Shown in pieces: positions 35,895 to 45,094 of a DNA stretch of 64,000 nucleotides. Position numbers and translations under genes: made by a program. Below the pieces are notes generated by a model that saw only the letters and a program-made list of their open reading frames with translations, was not told the origin of the DNA and ran no database searches. This stretch comes from Chitinophagaceae bacterium. Its GTDB lineage: Bacteria > Bacteroidota > Bacteroidia > Chitinophagales > Chitinophagaceae. The stretch covers positions 62,001 to 126,000 of the forward strand of contig JADKJV010000001.1 of assembly GCA_016720825.1 (NCBI GenBank). The letters run 5' to 3'. Numbering within the stretch: the stretch's first letter is position 1; each line of letters opens with the position of its first letter.

Positions 35895-36009
35895 ATACAA
35901 AACCACAAAGTGCACTAAGAAATACAAAGGCCACAAAGAGCCACAAGCGCCGCAGGGTTTAACCTAGTGAACTTTGTGTATTTCTTTGTGCACTTTGTGG
36001 TTTTGTATT
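35894..36009. repeat. CTTTGTGG palindrome between convergent genes, copy 2
   Basis: AATACAAAACCACAAAGTGC... is mirrored by GCACTTTGTGGTTTTGTATT at the right end; inner CCACAAAG modules are present. It fills the whole gap between the LytTR regulator and the ATP-grasp gene. Confidence 0.78.
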
Positions 36010-36011
36010 CC

Positions 36012-37572
36012 TCAACACTCCTTATCCAGCACCTCCACAATATTTGCATATAGTTCCCTCGCTTTCTCCGGCGTACTGCCAATACAAACCACTCCCAATT
36101 TTCCATACTGCGACAACGCCCCGATCAGGTGGAACATAATCCCTTCCTGCGAAGTACCATCATAATGCAAATCGTGCAGCATGGCAATTTCAATAAGATC
36201 ATGCGGGGACAAACCTTTATACCGGTCGCTGCGGAGGTTATCAGAACAGAAATAATATCGTACGAGGTGTCCTTTGGAAGTGTAATACATCCCTTCATCA
36301 GCATTATAAGCCCCGTCGGTAAGGAACTGTAACATCAGGAATGGGTGCATGGTTCCTCCTTTGCGTAAGTTGATTTCAATCGGGTAGTGCTGCCAGCCAT
36401 CTTCCACTTTTACGGAGATAAAATCAACGGCAAACCGGCCGAGCACCCCTTTTTCCCTGAGCGTTTCAGCCACTTTTTTGCCCATGATACTCAGCGCAAC
36501 AGCATAATCCCCGGATGCCGGGAAATGGGCACCGATATATACCTGCCCGCTTTCGCCGCCTAATTCCTGGTCATGGGTTGAAATGATTTCACAATGGCCT
36601 TTCGGCGTTATGCGGCATTGTACAGATGGGGATTCTTTCACTTCGCCTTCTACAAACGCTTCAACAATTCCTTCCATCTCTTCAAACTTTTCAAAGAAAG
36701 TTGGTACGTCGAGATCAGAAGCTACAGTAACCAGGTTGCTGTGCAGGTGTTCAGTGACCCAGGCTTTCACGTCCTGCCCTGCTTCATAATTTTTGAAACT
36801 GAATACAGCGTTTCCGTCACCGGAGAATCCGTCATTCATTTTCACAACCGCTTTGCGCATGGCAGGAATTTCCTGCTTAAGCTTTACAAGCGCATCTATG
36901 ATATCCTCTTTTGTTTTGAGATCTTCATAACCTGCAGGCGGGGTTAAATCACACTCGCGGAAAATTTTACGGCTGTTACTTTTGGTACCCAGTTCATATA
37001 AATCAGGGTCACATCCGTAAATAGGAATCTGCAGTTGTACCGCCAGTGATCTTTCAAGCGGTGTAACAATAAAGCAGGACATATGTGCTTCATGTCCCTG
37101 TGGCATAAAAATCACGTATCCGCTGAATCAGCCTGGGTCTTTCGAGTATTTTTTGGGTCAGTGGTATGGAAGATGAATCGTGACAGCTTAATAAGGTCAG
37201 TCTTCTCAATGCATGATATCCGGTGATACCCGGTAACATGTGCAGGTAATAATCCACAATCACCGGGTCTATCGTCTGGCTGGTTACATAAATCACATGG
37301 GTACGCGGCATACGAAGCAGCATCAGCATACAGAGCATGCGTTCTTCATAGTGATTGATCCCTGAAATTTTTGAAAGGATTTCCTCATCCATGGTAATGG
37401 AAGGGATGATGATAACTGTACGCGGTGCCAGTTTATCCGGGAATATATGGTCAAACTGCTGCGGAAAACGTTCCTGCAGTTTTTTAAACCGCAGCACTTC
37501 CGCCACAGAACCAGGTTCGGGCGTATAATTATTTCCAGCGCCCGCATTTGATTTCCAGGTGTTGCTTATCAT
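36012..37572 (-). pseudogene. PGM1-like ATP-grasp ligase, single frameshift
   Basis: The combined reading is about 519 residues. The N-terminal domain (MISNTWKSNAG..., VIIIPSITMDEEILSKISG) and the middle plus C-terminal ATP-grasp domain (VVKMNDGFSGDGNAVF, VEAFVEGEVKESPSVQCRI, FAVDFISVKVEDGWQHYPIEINLRKGG as ATP and metal site) match peptide ligases related to PGM1 of pheganomycin biosynthesis. An extra T in the A5/T5 run at 37107-37111 splits it; corrected it reads RIRDFMPQGHEAHMSC. The substrate is unknown and no other biosynthetic genes surround it. Confidence 0.8.
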
Positions 37573-37601
37573 GTTGATCCGCTAAAAATGTTGTAAACAG
37601 T

Positions 37602-38681
37602 TCAGGCCTCGTTTCCCAGCCACAGGGCACCTCCGATACTGCTTCTGGCAGCACCTGTAACGGAAGATAATACATTATACTCCTCCCGCCAACGCAGTAC
37701 CCCGATGAATGCCATGATCAGTGCCTCCTTGTAATTAACCAATGCCTTTTCCGGTACTACCAGTTCCGTATTGTTGCCCTTTACCGCAACCCGCATCCGT
37801 TCAATCAGGAAATCATTGAATGCACCGCCTCCGGTTACCAGCATTTTACCGCCGGCACCCAGTTCGGCTACGGTTTTGCCCAGTTGCTGTGCAATATGTT
37901 CGGTGCAGGTTCTCAATGCATCAGGCGTGGAAAGTCCTGCCTGTTTGATCAACGGGTAAACCACATCCGTTCCAAATTCGTTGGCCAGGGATTTGGGAAA
38001 TGGTTCCTTATAATAACTGAGGGCATTCAGCTTTTCCAGTAATTCCGCATTCACCGTTCCGGAAGCGGCCATGGCACCACCGTCATCATATTCTTTTCCT
38101 GCTTCACGGGCCAGGAGATTGAGTACCCGGTTTGCCGGGCAAATATCGAAGGCAATAAAAGGATCGCTGTTACGGGAGATGTTACAAATGCCACCAATAT
38201 TCAGGAAATAATCATATTCCCCCAGCAGCCATTTTTCACCAACAGGAACAATGGGTGCACCTTGTCCGCCGAAGGCCATATCCATAGAACGGAGATCTGA
38301 AACAACCGGCAATCCGGTTTCAGCTGCGATGGCTGCGCCGTCACCAATCTGGGCGGTCATTTTCCCTGAAGGATTATGGAAAACGGTATGACCATGGGAA
38401 GAAACCAGTCCAACCTGGAACTGGATATTATTTTCAGCAATAAACCGGTTCAGTTCTTTTCCTAAATAATGTCCAAAATCAATATCCAGCTGGACATAGT
38501 CACGGGCCGGCAATTGAGTCGCATTTTCCAGTCTTGAAATCCATTCAGCGCTGAAGGGGTAACAGGCTGAATGGGTGATAGTAAACTGCCATTTGCCTGC
38601 CTGTTCATTGAATTCCGCGAAAACGATGTCTAATCCATCGAGGGAACTGCCACTCATGACCCCAATTGCCCGGTAAAGCAT
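37602..38681 (-). CDS. anmK: Anhydro-N-acetylmuramic acid kinase
   Basis: 359 residues. Phosphorylates and opens 1,6-anhydroMurNAc from recycled cell wall to MurNAc-6-P. Motifs: VMSGSSLDGLD (ATP), SSHGHTVFHNP, IGDGAAIA, FDICPANRVLN, DDGGAMAASG and VTGGGAFNDFL. The catalytic Asp is in FGGQGAPIVP-adjacent SMDMAFG. It lies 29 bp after the ATP-grasp gene on the same strand, so transcription may continue into that gene. Confidence 0.94.
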   Translation of the reverse strand: MLYRAIGVMSGSSLDGLDIVFAEFNEQAGKWQFTITHSACYPFSAEWISRLENATQLPARDYVQLDIDFGHYLGKELNRFIAENNIQFQVGLVSSHGHTVFHNPSGKMTAQIGDGAAIAAETGLPVVSDLRSMDMAFGGQGAPIVPVGEKWLLGEYDYFLNIGGICNISRNSDPFIAFDICPANRVLNLLAREAGKEYDDGGAMAASGTVNAELLEKLNALSYYKEPFPKSLANEFGTDVVYPLIKQAGLSTPDALRTCTEHIAQQLGKTVAELGAGGKMLVTGGGAFNDFLIERMRVAVKGNNTELVVPEKALVNYKEALIMAFIGVLRWREEYNVLSSVTGAARSSIGGALWLGNEA

Positions 38682-38712
38682 AATCTGATTTTCAATTTAC
38701 AGGATAAGAAAT

Positions 38713-38720
38713 TAGTTTTG
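38713..38720 (+). promoter_or_regulatory. Putative -7 box of upp
   Basis: TAGTTTTG, a perfect TAnnTTTG, 64 bp upstream of the upp ATG, with TTTTC about 18 bp further upstream. Confidence 0.45.
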
Positions 38721-38784
38721 CCGGTGTCAAAAATACTGTATTTGAACCGCCCTGCCGATACGGCCACTACTAAATAAACCGAAC

Positions 38785-39435
38785 ATGACAGTTAACCTCA
38801 GTGATCAGCATTCCCTCATCAGTACCTGGGTGAGTGAACTCCGTAATGTGGACATCCAGAACGACCGGATGCGTTTCCGCCGTAACCTGGAAAGAATTGG
38901 TGAAGTGGCCGCGTATGAGATAAGCAAAACGCTTGCCTGGAAAGAAGTGGAAATCCAGACACCCCTTGGCATAGCGACGCATAAAGTACTGGAAGAACAG
39001 CCTGTGCTGGCCACCATCCTGCGGGCTGGTTTACCCCTGCACAACGGGATGCTGAATTATTTTGACAAGGCCGATAATGCTTTTATTTCTGCCTACCGCA
39101 AGCATCATAAAGACGGCAGTTTTGAAATCAGCCTGGAGTATATCTCCTGTCCTGAACTGGAAAACCGGACCGTTATCATTTCAGACCCCATGCTGGCCAC
39201 GGGTTCTTCCCTCGTAAAAACCATTCAATACCTGCGGAATGAGGGCCGTCCCAAAGAAATCCACATCGTAGCAGCCATTGCATGCACAGTCGGCATAGAA
39301 TATGTGGTAAGAGAGGAACCCAATGTGAAGATCTGGTGCGGCGATATTGATGATGAATTAACCGCCAAGGGTTATATCGTTCCCGGGTTGGGTGATGCAG
39401 GGGATTTGGCGTTTGGGACTAAGATCCAGATGTAA
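38785..39435 (+). CDS. upp: Uracil phosphoribosyltransferase
   Basis: 216 residues. Salvages uracil with PRPP to UMP. PRPP-binding motif VIISDPMLATGSSLVKTI (about 131-148), ILRAGLPLHNGML and the C-terminal uracil site GYIVPGLGDAGDLAFGT are all present. A small hairpin (ATCCCT/AGGGAT, 39449-39467) follows and could be a weak terminator. Confidence 0.94.
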   Translation: MTVNLSDQHSLISTWVSELRNVDIQNDRMRFRRNLERIGEVAAYEISKTLAWKEVEIQTPLGIATHKVLEEQPVLATILRAGLPLHNGMLNYFDKADNAFISAYRKHHKDGSFEISLEYISCPELENRTVIISDPMLATGSSLVKTIQYLRNEGRPKEIHIVAAIACTVGIEYVVREEPNVKIWCGDIDDELTAKGYIVPGLGDAGDLAFGTKIQM

Positions 39436-39650
39436 AAACATAACAGTAATCCCTCATATACAGGGATCTATGTGTTTTCAGTTACAAATCCTGAAACAGG
39501 GATGACTAATGACCGGAACAGCCCGGAAAAGGAATTAATTCTACGGGCTGGTCTGAGAAAATTTTGTAATTTTCCCGTTCTCCCCGAAGCAGATTAACCA
39601 ACCTGCGGTTGATTAATCACTACGGGGTAATAAAAAAAGATATAGCTGAG

Positions 39651-40679
39651 ATGAGAAAAAACATTTTCGCCCTGTTTATGATGCTGATGCTGGCCGATGC
39701 TGCGAAGTCGCAGGACCCTAATTTTTCCCAGTTTTTCGCATCTCCCCTCACCCTGAACCCGGCCAGTACCGGCAAGTTCGATGGCTTGTTCCGTGTGGCT
39801 GGCAACTACCGTAACCAGTGGCCCACGATCAATAATGCATACGTTACTAAAACGGCATCTATTGATTTTGGCGTAATGCGTAACCGCATTCCGGAAGTGG
39901 ACCAGATGGGCGTGGGTATTATGGGTTTTACAGACCGCGCAGGTGATGGTGTTCTTGTAACAAATTCAATCGGCTTATCACTCGCTTACCATAAAGGACT
40001 TGATGAAAACGGATACCACCAGCTGGGTGCCGGTTTCCAGGCAGGTTATACCAACAAAAGGCTTGACATCACCAAAGTATATTTTGCAGATGAACTGACT
40101 CCTTTCGGTTTTATTCCGGGAACTACTGGTGAAGTTTTCAGCAATAAACAAATCAATGTAAGCTACGTGGATGTGAACGCGGGTATAATGTATAACGGCA
40201 GCACAAACGGTTATAATAATTTCTACCTCGGCGCTTCGATGTATCACATCAACCGTCCCAAAGAAACTTTCCAGGGCGGTGAGTTTTTACTGAACCCCCG
40301 GATCACTATCCAGGCTGGCGGTAAAATCCCGGTAGGTTCTTATCACGGCTTGCACCTCAGCGGTAATTTCAGCTTCCAGTCAAACGCCAAGAACATGATG
40401 CTGGGCGGTGCCTTTGCCTATAACGTGAATAATAGTGATGAAGATCCCACCACATTCTTTCTCGGTGGCTGGACAAGGCTGACAAGCAATACAAATGATG
40501 CGGTTATCCCTTATGTTGGACTGGAATTTAAATCCATCCACATTGGTTATACGTATGATATCAACATCAGTAACCTGAAAACGGCCTCAAACTCGGTAGG
40601 TGGAAATGAGATTTCGCTGATTTATATCAAAAAGCCCAGCGACCCCAATGCTAAGAAGCTGAACTGTCCCCGCTTCTGA
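39651..40679 (+). CDS. PorP/SprF family type IX secretion membrane protein
   Basis: 342 residues from ATG 39651. Signal peptide MRKNIFALFMMLMLADAAKSQ, then DPNFSQFFASPLTLNPASTG, the hallmark of PorP/SprF outer-membrane beta-barrels. They anchor T9SS-secreted or gliding-motility proteins at the surface. A longer open frame from 39609 lacks support. No SprB-like gene follows, so it may serve as a stand-alone anchor. Confidence 0.88.
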   Translation: MRKNIFALFMMLMLADAAKSQDPNFSQFFASPLTLNPASTGKFDGLFRVAGNYRNQWPTINNAYVTKTASIDFGVMRNRIPEVDQMGVGIMGFTDRAGDGVLVTNSIGLSLAYHKGLDENGYHQLGAGFQAGYTNKRLDITKVYFADELTPFGFIPGTTGEVFSNKQINVSYVDVNAGIMYNGSTNGYNNFYLGASMYHINRPKETFQGGEFLLNPRITIQAGGKIPVGSYHGLHLSGNFSFQSNAKNMMLGGAFAYNVNNSDEDPTTFFLGGWTRLTSNTNDAVIPYVGLEFKSIHIGYTYDINISNLKTASNSVGGNEISLIYIKKPSDPNAKKLNCPRF

Positions 40680-42209
40680 TTTTTCAATTGGTTTTTTCCA
40701 TGTGGTTTTCTGTTCCGTCTGGGCAGGTTTCACTCTTTTGAATGAATCCGGGCCTGATTTCATGAATATAGGTAGCAGGAACCAGCAGAATAATGTGATC
40801 AGGATAATGGAAACGATATTCATTACAAATCCTGTTTTTACCATTTGCTTTAAACGGATGTGCCCGCTGGCAAATACAATCGCATTAGGCGGTGTACCCA
40901 TAGGCATCATACCTGCACAACTGGCGCCGAGCGCCATCGGTATTCCCAGTAATAAAGGGTTCATGTGCAGCGCATCGGCCAGCGATGAAACTACCGGAGC
41001 AAAAACGATTACCTGCGCCACGTTACTCATCAGTTCACTGATAAAACAGGAAACAGCAGTTATAACCAGCACCAGCAGGAATCCATTTCCGGAAAATCCG
41101 GCCAGCCACTGACCCAACTGGTCAATCAGTCCTGCTTTCTCCAGTGCACCGGCCAGTGTAATACCACCACCGAATAACAACAGGATTCCCCAGGCCATTT
41201 TGGATGTATCTGCCCATTCCAGCAGCGATCCGCCTTCTTCATCTTCCGGTTTAACCTTTGTACCGGCAGGGCACATAAACAATGCCACTGCACACATCAC
41301 TGCGATGATGGTATCATCCAGCTTCACCCATGATTGTACACTATTGATCAGTTCACGGAATATCCAGAGGAAAGCAGTAGCGCAGAAAATCACCAGCACT
41401 CTTTTTTCCGCTTTTGACATAGGCCCGAGCTGCGCCAGTTCCTGGTGGATCAGCATCCGGGTGGATTCATCCTTCCTGATCCGGTTCGGGTAAAGCCATT
41501 TCACCATTACAAAATACAGGCAAATTAAAAGCAGGATTGCCAGCGGCATGCAGATCAGCATCCAGCTGATAAAACTGATTTCATAATGATACGTATCACG
41601 GATAATACCTACATAAGCCGTATTAGGTGGCGTACCGATAATGGTGGCAATACCGCCGATGTTGGAAGCGTAAGCAATCGCCAGCATGATAGCCAGTGCA
41701 AAATGTTTCAGGTTGCCATCGCCTTTGTGGTTTTCTGAAATTACATGTATCACGGAAAGGGCGATGGGATACATCATCATCGTGGTTGCTGTATTGCTCA
41801 GCCACATACTGAGCAATCCCGTTGATAAAATAAACCCAAGTACAATCCGGTCGCCGCTGGTACCGGTAATCTGCACTATACCCAATGCGATCCTGCGGTG
41901 GAGATTCCATTTCTCAATAGCCAGCCCCAGCATGAATCCACCCATAAATAAAAAGATCACGGGGTGTGCATACGGCGCCGCTGTTTTTTCAAGCGTATTA
42001 ATATTAAGTAAAGGGAAAAGTATAACAGGCAACAAGGCCACTACAGGCATTGGCAGTGCTTCCGTAACCCACCAGGTAACCATCAGTGCTGCGATGGCCA
42101 GTATTTTCAATGCGTGCAGGCTGACACCAAAAGGATTGGTGAGATAGACCAGTGCTGCAGCCAGCAGACCGCCGAATATGGCCAGCCATTTACGGGTTGT
42201 TCCTTTCAA
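40587..42209 (-). CDS. SLC13 (DASS) family sodium-coupled carrier
   Basis: 540 residues as read, with about 12 membrane helices. The SNTAT motif (WLSNTATTMMMYP) and NVAQVIVFAP, both Na+/substrate hairpins, plus GGIATIIGTPPN and GTPPNAIVFASGH, match divalent anion:Na+ symporters (dicarboxylates or sulfate). The last 31 codons overlap the porP-like gene by 93 bp on the other strand. One more A in the A6 run at 40692-40697 would end it at 40684, just outside that gene, so the overhang is probably a sequence error. Confidence 0.9.
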   Translation of the reverse strand: MKGTTRKWLAIFGGLLAAALVYLTNPFGVSLHALKILAIAALMVTWWVTEALPMPVVALLPVILFPLLNINTLEKTAAPYAHPVIFLFMGGFMLGLAIEKWNLHRRIALGIVQITGTSGDRIVLGFILSTGLLSMWLSNTATTMMMYPIALSVIHVISENHKGDGNLKHFALAIMLAIAYASNIGGIATIIGTPPNTAYVGIIRDTYHYEISFISWMLICMPLAILLLICLYFVMVKWLYPNRIRKDESTRMLIHQELAQLGPMSKAEKRVLVIFCATAFLWIFRELINSVQSWVKLDDTIIAVMCAVALFMCPAGTKVKPEDEEGGSLLEWADTSKMAWGILLLFGGGITLAGALEKAGLIDQLGQWLAGFSGNGFLLVLVITAVSCFISELMSNVAQVIVFAPVVSSLADALHMNPLLLGIPMALGASCAGMMPMGTPPNAIVFASGHIRLKQMVKTGFVMNIVSIILITLFCWFLLPIFMKSGPDSFKRVKPAQTEQKTTWKKPIEKSEAGTVQLLSIGVAGLFDINQRNLISTYRV

Positions 42210-42251
42210 GCAGTTGAATTTTATCCAAGATACAATTATTACCTTCTCGTT

Positions 42252-42854
42252 TTAGCGTGGCTTGCCGCTCACAAAAGGATTCCCCTTTATATAAAACCGG
42301 TACAGTCGCTTTGCATCTTCCCCGGCATAATCAACACCAATGCGGGGAGAAAGGGAGATCAGCTGATCCGGGAAAACAAATCCATCGTCTGCCACATATA
42401 ATGTTTCACTCCGTAATGAAATCCCGTTTTGGCGCAGGTCAATCCCCATGGCTTTGCTCAGATTACCCGGGCCGCGGGTAATGGTATGGTCTGCTTTCCT
42501 TTTCATTCTTTTTTCCATAATGGCAATTCCTTTCACCGGCTCCAGGGCGCGGATTAAAACAGCATGTGGCTGGTCAGCTGATCCTGTAACCACATTAAAA
42601 AGGTGATGGATTCCATAACAGAGATATACATAAGCGGATCCCCCTGCGCCATACATTACTTCATTCCTTTGCGTCCTGCGCCCATTCCATGCATGGGAGG
42701 CTTTATCGGTTTCCCCCGCATAAGCTTCCAGTTCCACAATGCGGCCGGAACAAACTGACTGCCCGTTTACGGTAACCAGCAGCTTTCCCATCAGGGCCCT
42801 GGCGATGCCCAGTATATCATCATGCCGGTAAAAGGAGAATGGCAGTTTTTTCAT
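42252..42854 (-). CDS. Alkylpurine (3-methyladenine) DNA glycosylase, AAG type
   Basis: 200 residues from ATG 42854 (MKKLPFSFYRHDDI). It has the AAG fold pattern: GRIVELEAYAGETDKASHAWNGRRTQRNEVMYGAGGSAYVYLCYGIHHLFNVV, with the catalytic Glu in the EAYAG segment and the wedge Tyr in CYGIHH. RGPGNLSKAMGID is also typical. It excises alkylated purines in base-excision repair. It is divergent from the EI24 gene. Confidence 0.9.
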   Translation of the reverse strand: MKKLPFSFYRHDDILGIARALMGKLLVTVNGQSVCSGRIVELEAYAGETDKASHAWNGRRTQRNEVMYGAGGSAYVYLCYGIHHLFNVVTGSADQPHAVLIRALEPVKGIAIMEKRMKRKADHTITRGPGNLSKAMGIDLRQNGISLRSETLYVADDGFVFPDQLISLSPRIGVDYAGEDAKRLYRFYIKGNPFVSGKPR

Positions 42855-42914
42855 AACGGAAAAGCCGCTGTGCTTGCGCACTCATTTACTATATTTACCA
42901 CTCAAATTAAGGCT

Positions 42915-43661
42915 TTGTTCAAAGAAATCGTCATCGCATTTCAATCATGGTCTGATGCCCGGACATTCACCAGGGACAACCGTTTCTGGAAATGGATCAT
43001 TATACCCGGTATCATCTACGCCGCACTGTTTATTGTAGCGATGTTTTTATTCTGGTCTTCTTCTGATTCTGTTTTCAGCTGGGTGAGCCATCAATTGCGC
43101 ATTGAACCCTGGCTGCAAAAAGAAAGAAATGAATGGCTGAGTTTCCTGTTTGTAATGACAGGCATGATGCTGCACCTGATGATTGTGCTTTTCTATTTCT
43201 CGCTGTTTAAATACATGATATTAATTATCGGCTCTCCCCTGTTTGCACTGCTGAGTGAAAAAACCGAAGCGATACTGGAGGGCAAGGAACACCATTTTAA
43301 CTGGGCCGACCTGCGTCGTGACTGCTGGCGCAGTATTAAACTCGCCCTGCGAAATGGTGGCTGGCAGGCCGTGTACCTGCTGGCTTTATTATTACTGAGC
43401 TTAGTACCCGTGATCGGATGGATCACACCGCTGATTGCATTGGGTATGGAATGTTATTACTATGGATTTTCCATGCTCGATTACAGCCTGGCCCGGAACG
43501 GTTTCAATCCTGCGCAGAGTATTCATTTTACTTCCCGGCATAAAGGACTGGCTATCGGCAACGGATTTGTTTTTTACCTGATGCACCTGCTGATCATTCT
43601 CGCCCCGGCATTTGCAATCGTTGCAGCCACACTGGCGGTTCATAAAGTAAAAAATAACTGA
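42915..43661 (+). CDS. EI24-domain membrane protein (CysZ-like)
   Basis: About 248 residues. Several long membrane helices and the pattern IILIIGSPLFALLSEKTEAIL and LLSLVPVIGWITPLIALGMECYYYGFSMLDY match EI24/CysZ-like proteins, some of which carry sulfate. A TTG start at 42915 is chosen because a TATATTTA -7 box lies at about 42890-42897; the open frame extends further back into the glycosylase gene, but without homology. The next gene follows by 1 bp. Confidence 0.8.
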   Translation: MFKEIVIAFQSWSDARTFTRDNRFWKWIIIPGIIYAALFIVAMFLFWSSSDSVFSWVSHQLRIEPWLQKERNEWLSFLFVMTGMMLHLMIVLFYFSLFKYMILIIGSPLFALLSEKTEAILEGKEHHFNWADLRRDCWRSIKLALRNGGWQAVYLLALLLLSLVPVIGWITPLIALGMECYYYGFSMLDYSLARNGFNPAQSIHFTSRHKGLAIGNGFVFYLMHLLIILAPAFAIVAATLAVHKVKNN

Positions 43662-43662
43662 T

Positions 43663-44364
43663 ATGGGAAAAGTTTACCTGATTCCTTCAGTGCTGCATGA
43701 AGACGGATACGACAGTATTCCGGATTCTGTCAGGGAAAAAATCAAAGCCTGCCGGGTATTTTATGTAGAGAACGAAAGAACCACACGCCGTTTTTTCAGG
43801 GCACTGGATAAATCTATAATTATCGATGATTATGAATGGGTACTGATGGATGACCAGGCAGGCACCCGGGAGCAATTCAAAAAAGACCTGAAAGCCGGTA
43901 AAAATATCGGTATTGTAAGTGAAGCCGGTTGTCCGGGTGTTGCTGATCCCGGACAGCAACTGGTAGCCATTGCCCACCAGTTCCAGGCCAGTATTGTTCC
44001 GCTTGCGGGACCGGGTTCCATCATCATGGCATTAATGGCCAGTGGTATGAACGGACAACAATTCCGTTTTCATGGTTACCTGCCGGTTGACAATGCCGAA
44101 AGGAAGAAAGCCATCCGTGAACTGGAACAGGAAGCCATCCGCAAAAACTGCACACAGATTTTTATTGAAACGCCATATCGCAATAACCAGTTAACAGAAG
44201 CAATCCTGCAGGAATGCCAGCCCGGCACCAGGCTTTGTATTGCTGTTGATATTACAGCAAACACAGAATGGATCAAAACAGCCCGTATAGATGACTGGAA
44301 AAAACAAACTCCGGATATCCATAAAAGACCCGCAATCTTCCTGATCGGGGCTGCGATGCAGTAA
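43663..44364 (+). CDS. RsmI-like SAM-dependent methyltransferase
   Basis: 233 residues, tetrapyrrole-methylase fold. VYLIPSVLHED, RVFYVENERTTRRF, IGIVSEAGCPGVADPGQ and VPLAGPGSIIMALMASGMNGQQFRFHGYLP are close to RsmI, which 2'-O-methylates C1402 of 16S rRNA. Members of this subgroup are shorter than RsmI, so rRNA is the probable but unproven target. It lies one base downstream of the EI24 gene. Confidence 0.85.
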   Translation: MGKVYLIPSVLHEDGYDSIPDSVREKIKACRVFYVENERTTRRFFRALDKSIIIDDYEWVLMDDQAGTREQFKKDLKAGKNIGIVSEAGCPGVADPGQQLVAIAHQFQASIVPLAGPGSIIMALMASGMNGQQFRFHGYLPVDNAERKKAIRELEQEAIRKNCTQIFIETPYRNNQLTEAILQECQPGTRLCIAVDITANTEWIKTARIDDWKKQTPDIHKRPAIFLIGAAMQ

Positions 44365-44799
44365 TCAGTTACGCATAGAGATAATACTGTCTACCAGGTA
44401 ACGGGTATTGCCCCTCCAGGGAACAACACCATTGTATTCCTTGTAATGCAGGTCAAATACTTTGCCGCTGTTCACGGACAGAATATCATAAATCGCTTTG
44501 GTCTTGATGGAAAATTCAAACTCGTTCGACTGCATATTCCCTTTAAAGCCTTCCTGGATCAGCTTGCCTTCCCAGGTTTTGAAGACGTTCCCTTTGCGGA
44601 CTGCGAAATTCAGGTGACCGCTCTTCACGCCGTCACCAAAAACATAAAAAAATTTAAAATAGACAATAGGGATTAAACTGAGAACGATGATTACTGTCAA
44701 TGTGCGGAAGAAACGTCTGAAACCTGAGGCGCGGCGCGGTAATGTAACCGGCGCTTCGGCCTTGTCTGACAAGGGTTTCAGGTTGTCGGAAGATGTCAT
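44365..44799 (-). CDS. Hypothetical single-helix membrane protein
   Basis: 144 residues from ATG 44799. A polar N-terminus (KPLSDKAEAPVTLPRRA), one membrane helix (TLTVIIVLSLIPIVYFKFFYVF) and an extracytoplasmic part with GHLNFAVRKGNVFKTWEGKL and RGNTRYLVDSI. I recognise a family of Bacteroidota proteins of unknown function. It ends one base after the convergent methyltransferase. Confidence 0.7.
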   Translation of the reverse strand: MTSSDNLKPLSDKAEAPVTLPRRASGFRRFFRTLTVIIVLSLIPIVYFKFFYVFGDGVKSGHLNFAVRKGNVFKTWEGKLIQEGFKGNMQSNEFEFSIKTKAIYDILSVNSGKVFDLHYKEYNGVVPWRGNTRYLVDSIISMRN

Positions 44800-44841
44800 A
44801 TTATAACAAAAATTTTTACGCCCTGAACCAATTAATATTTT

Positions 44842-44849
44842 TACATTTG
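44842..44849 (+). promoter_or_regulatory. Putative -7 box of the arginine operon
   Basis: TACATTTG, a perfect TAnnTTTG. Transcription would start near 44855, giving a 5' leader of about 240 nt ahead of the GNAT gene at 45095. No clear -33 box. Confidence 0.55.
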
Positions 44850-44876
44850 TACCCAATTTACAACTAGTTTGGCAGC

Positions 44877-44999
44877 ATGGCTAATATTCTGACACATACT
44901 AAACAATTCGCGTTTCACGCCCCTATTACTTGCGGCGTATACGCCGTTGGGTATGATGTCTTCACGTTCTCCCGCCCGCGACGCCGCCCTGTATTCTGA
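44877..44999 (+). CDS. Arginine-rich leader peptide (40 residues)
   Basis: ATG 44877 to TGA 44997. The last codons are SRPRRRPVF: four Arg codons among five (CGC, CGA, CGC, CGC at 44973-44987, with a Pro CCG). Its ATG is 28 bp after the -7 box and its stop codon lies inside the first hairpin of the leader. A peptide with Arg codons placed before competing RNA structures and ahead of arginine genes is the layout of amino-acid attenuation. The first 30 residues (MANILTHTKQFAFHAPITCG...) are not known to me. It may also be an ordinary small protein. Confidence 0.55.
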   Translation: MANILTHTKQFAFHAPITCGVYAVGYDVFTFSRPRRRPVF

Positions 45000-45036
45000 C
45001 AGGACGAACCCTTCACCATGGTCCCTGTCAGTGAAG
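44988..45036 (+). promoter_or_regulatory. Competing hairpins in the arginine operon leader
   Basis: Stem C: CCTGT 44988-44992 with ACAGG 44999-45003. Stem A: CTGACAGGAC 44996-45005 with GTCCCTGTCAG 45021-45031 (one bulge). Stem B: CTTCAC 45011-45016 with GTGAAG 45031-45036. C and A share ACAGG; A and B overlap. A ribosome stalled on the Arg codons would cover the left arm of C; one at the stop codon would cover C and A. No T-run terminator follows directly, so the mechanism downstream is open. Confidence 0.5.
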
Positions 45037-45094
45037 TAATCCCCGACAACAAATTTTTCCGGACTGGTGAGCCATATTCCCAAATTTCGCTATC

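Noticed and set aside
42822..42914. Longer N-terminus of the EI24 protein
   Set aside because: It overlaps the start of the divergent glycosylase gene and lies upstream of the likely promoter box.
44841..45083. 80-residue open frame on the minus strand of the arginine leader
   Set aside because: No start context or family; it is the antisense shadow of the leader peptide frame and the hairpins.
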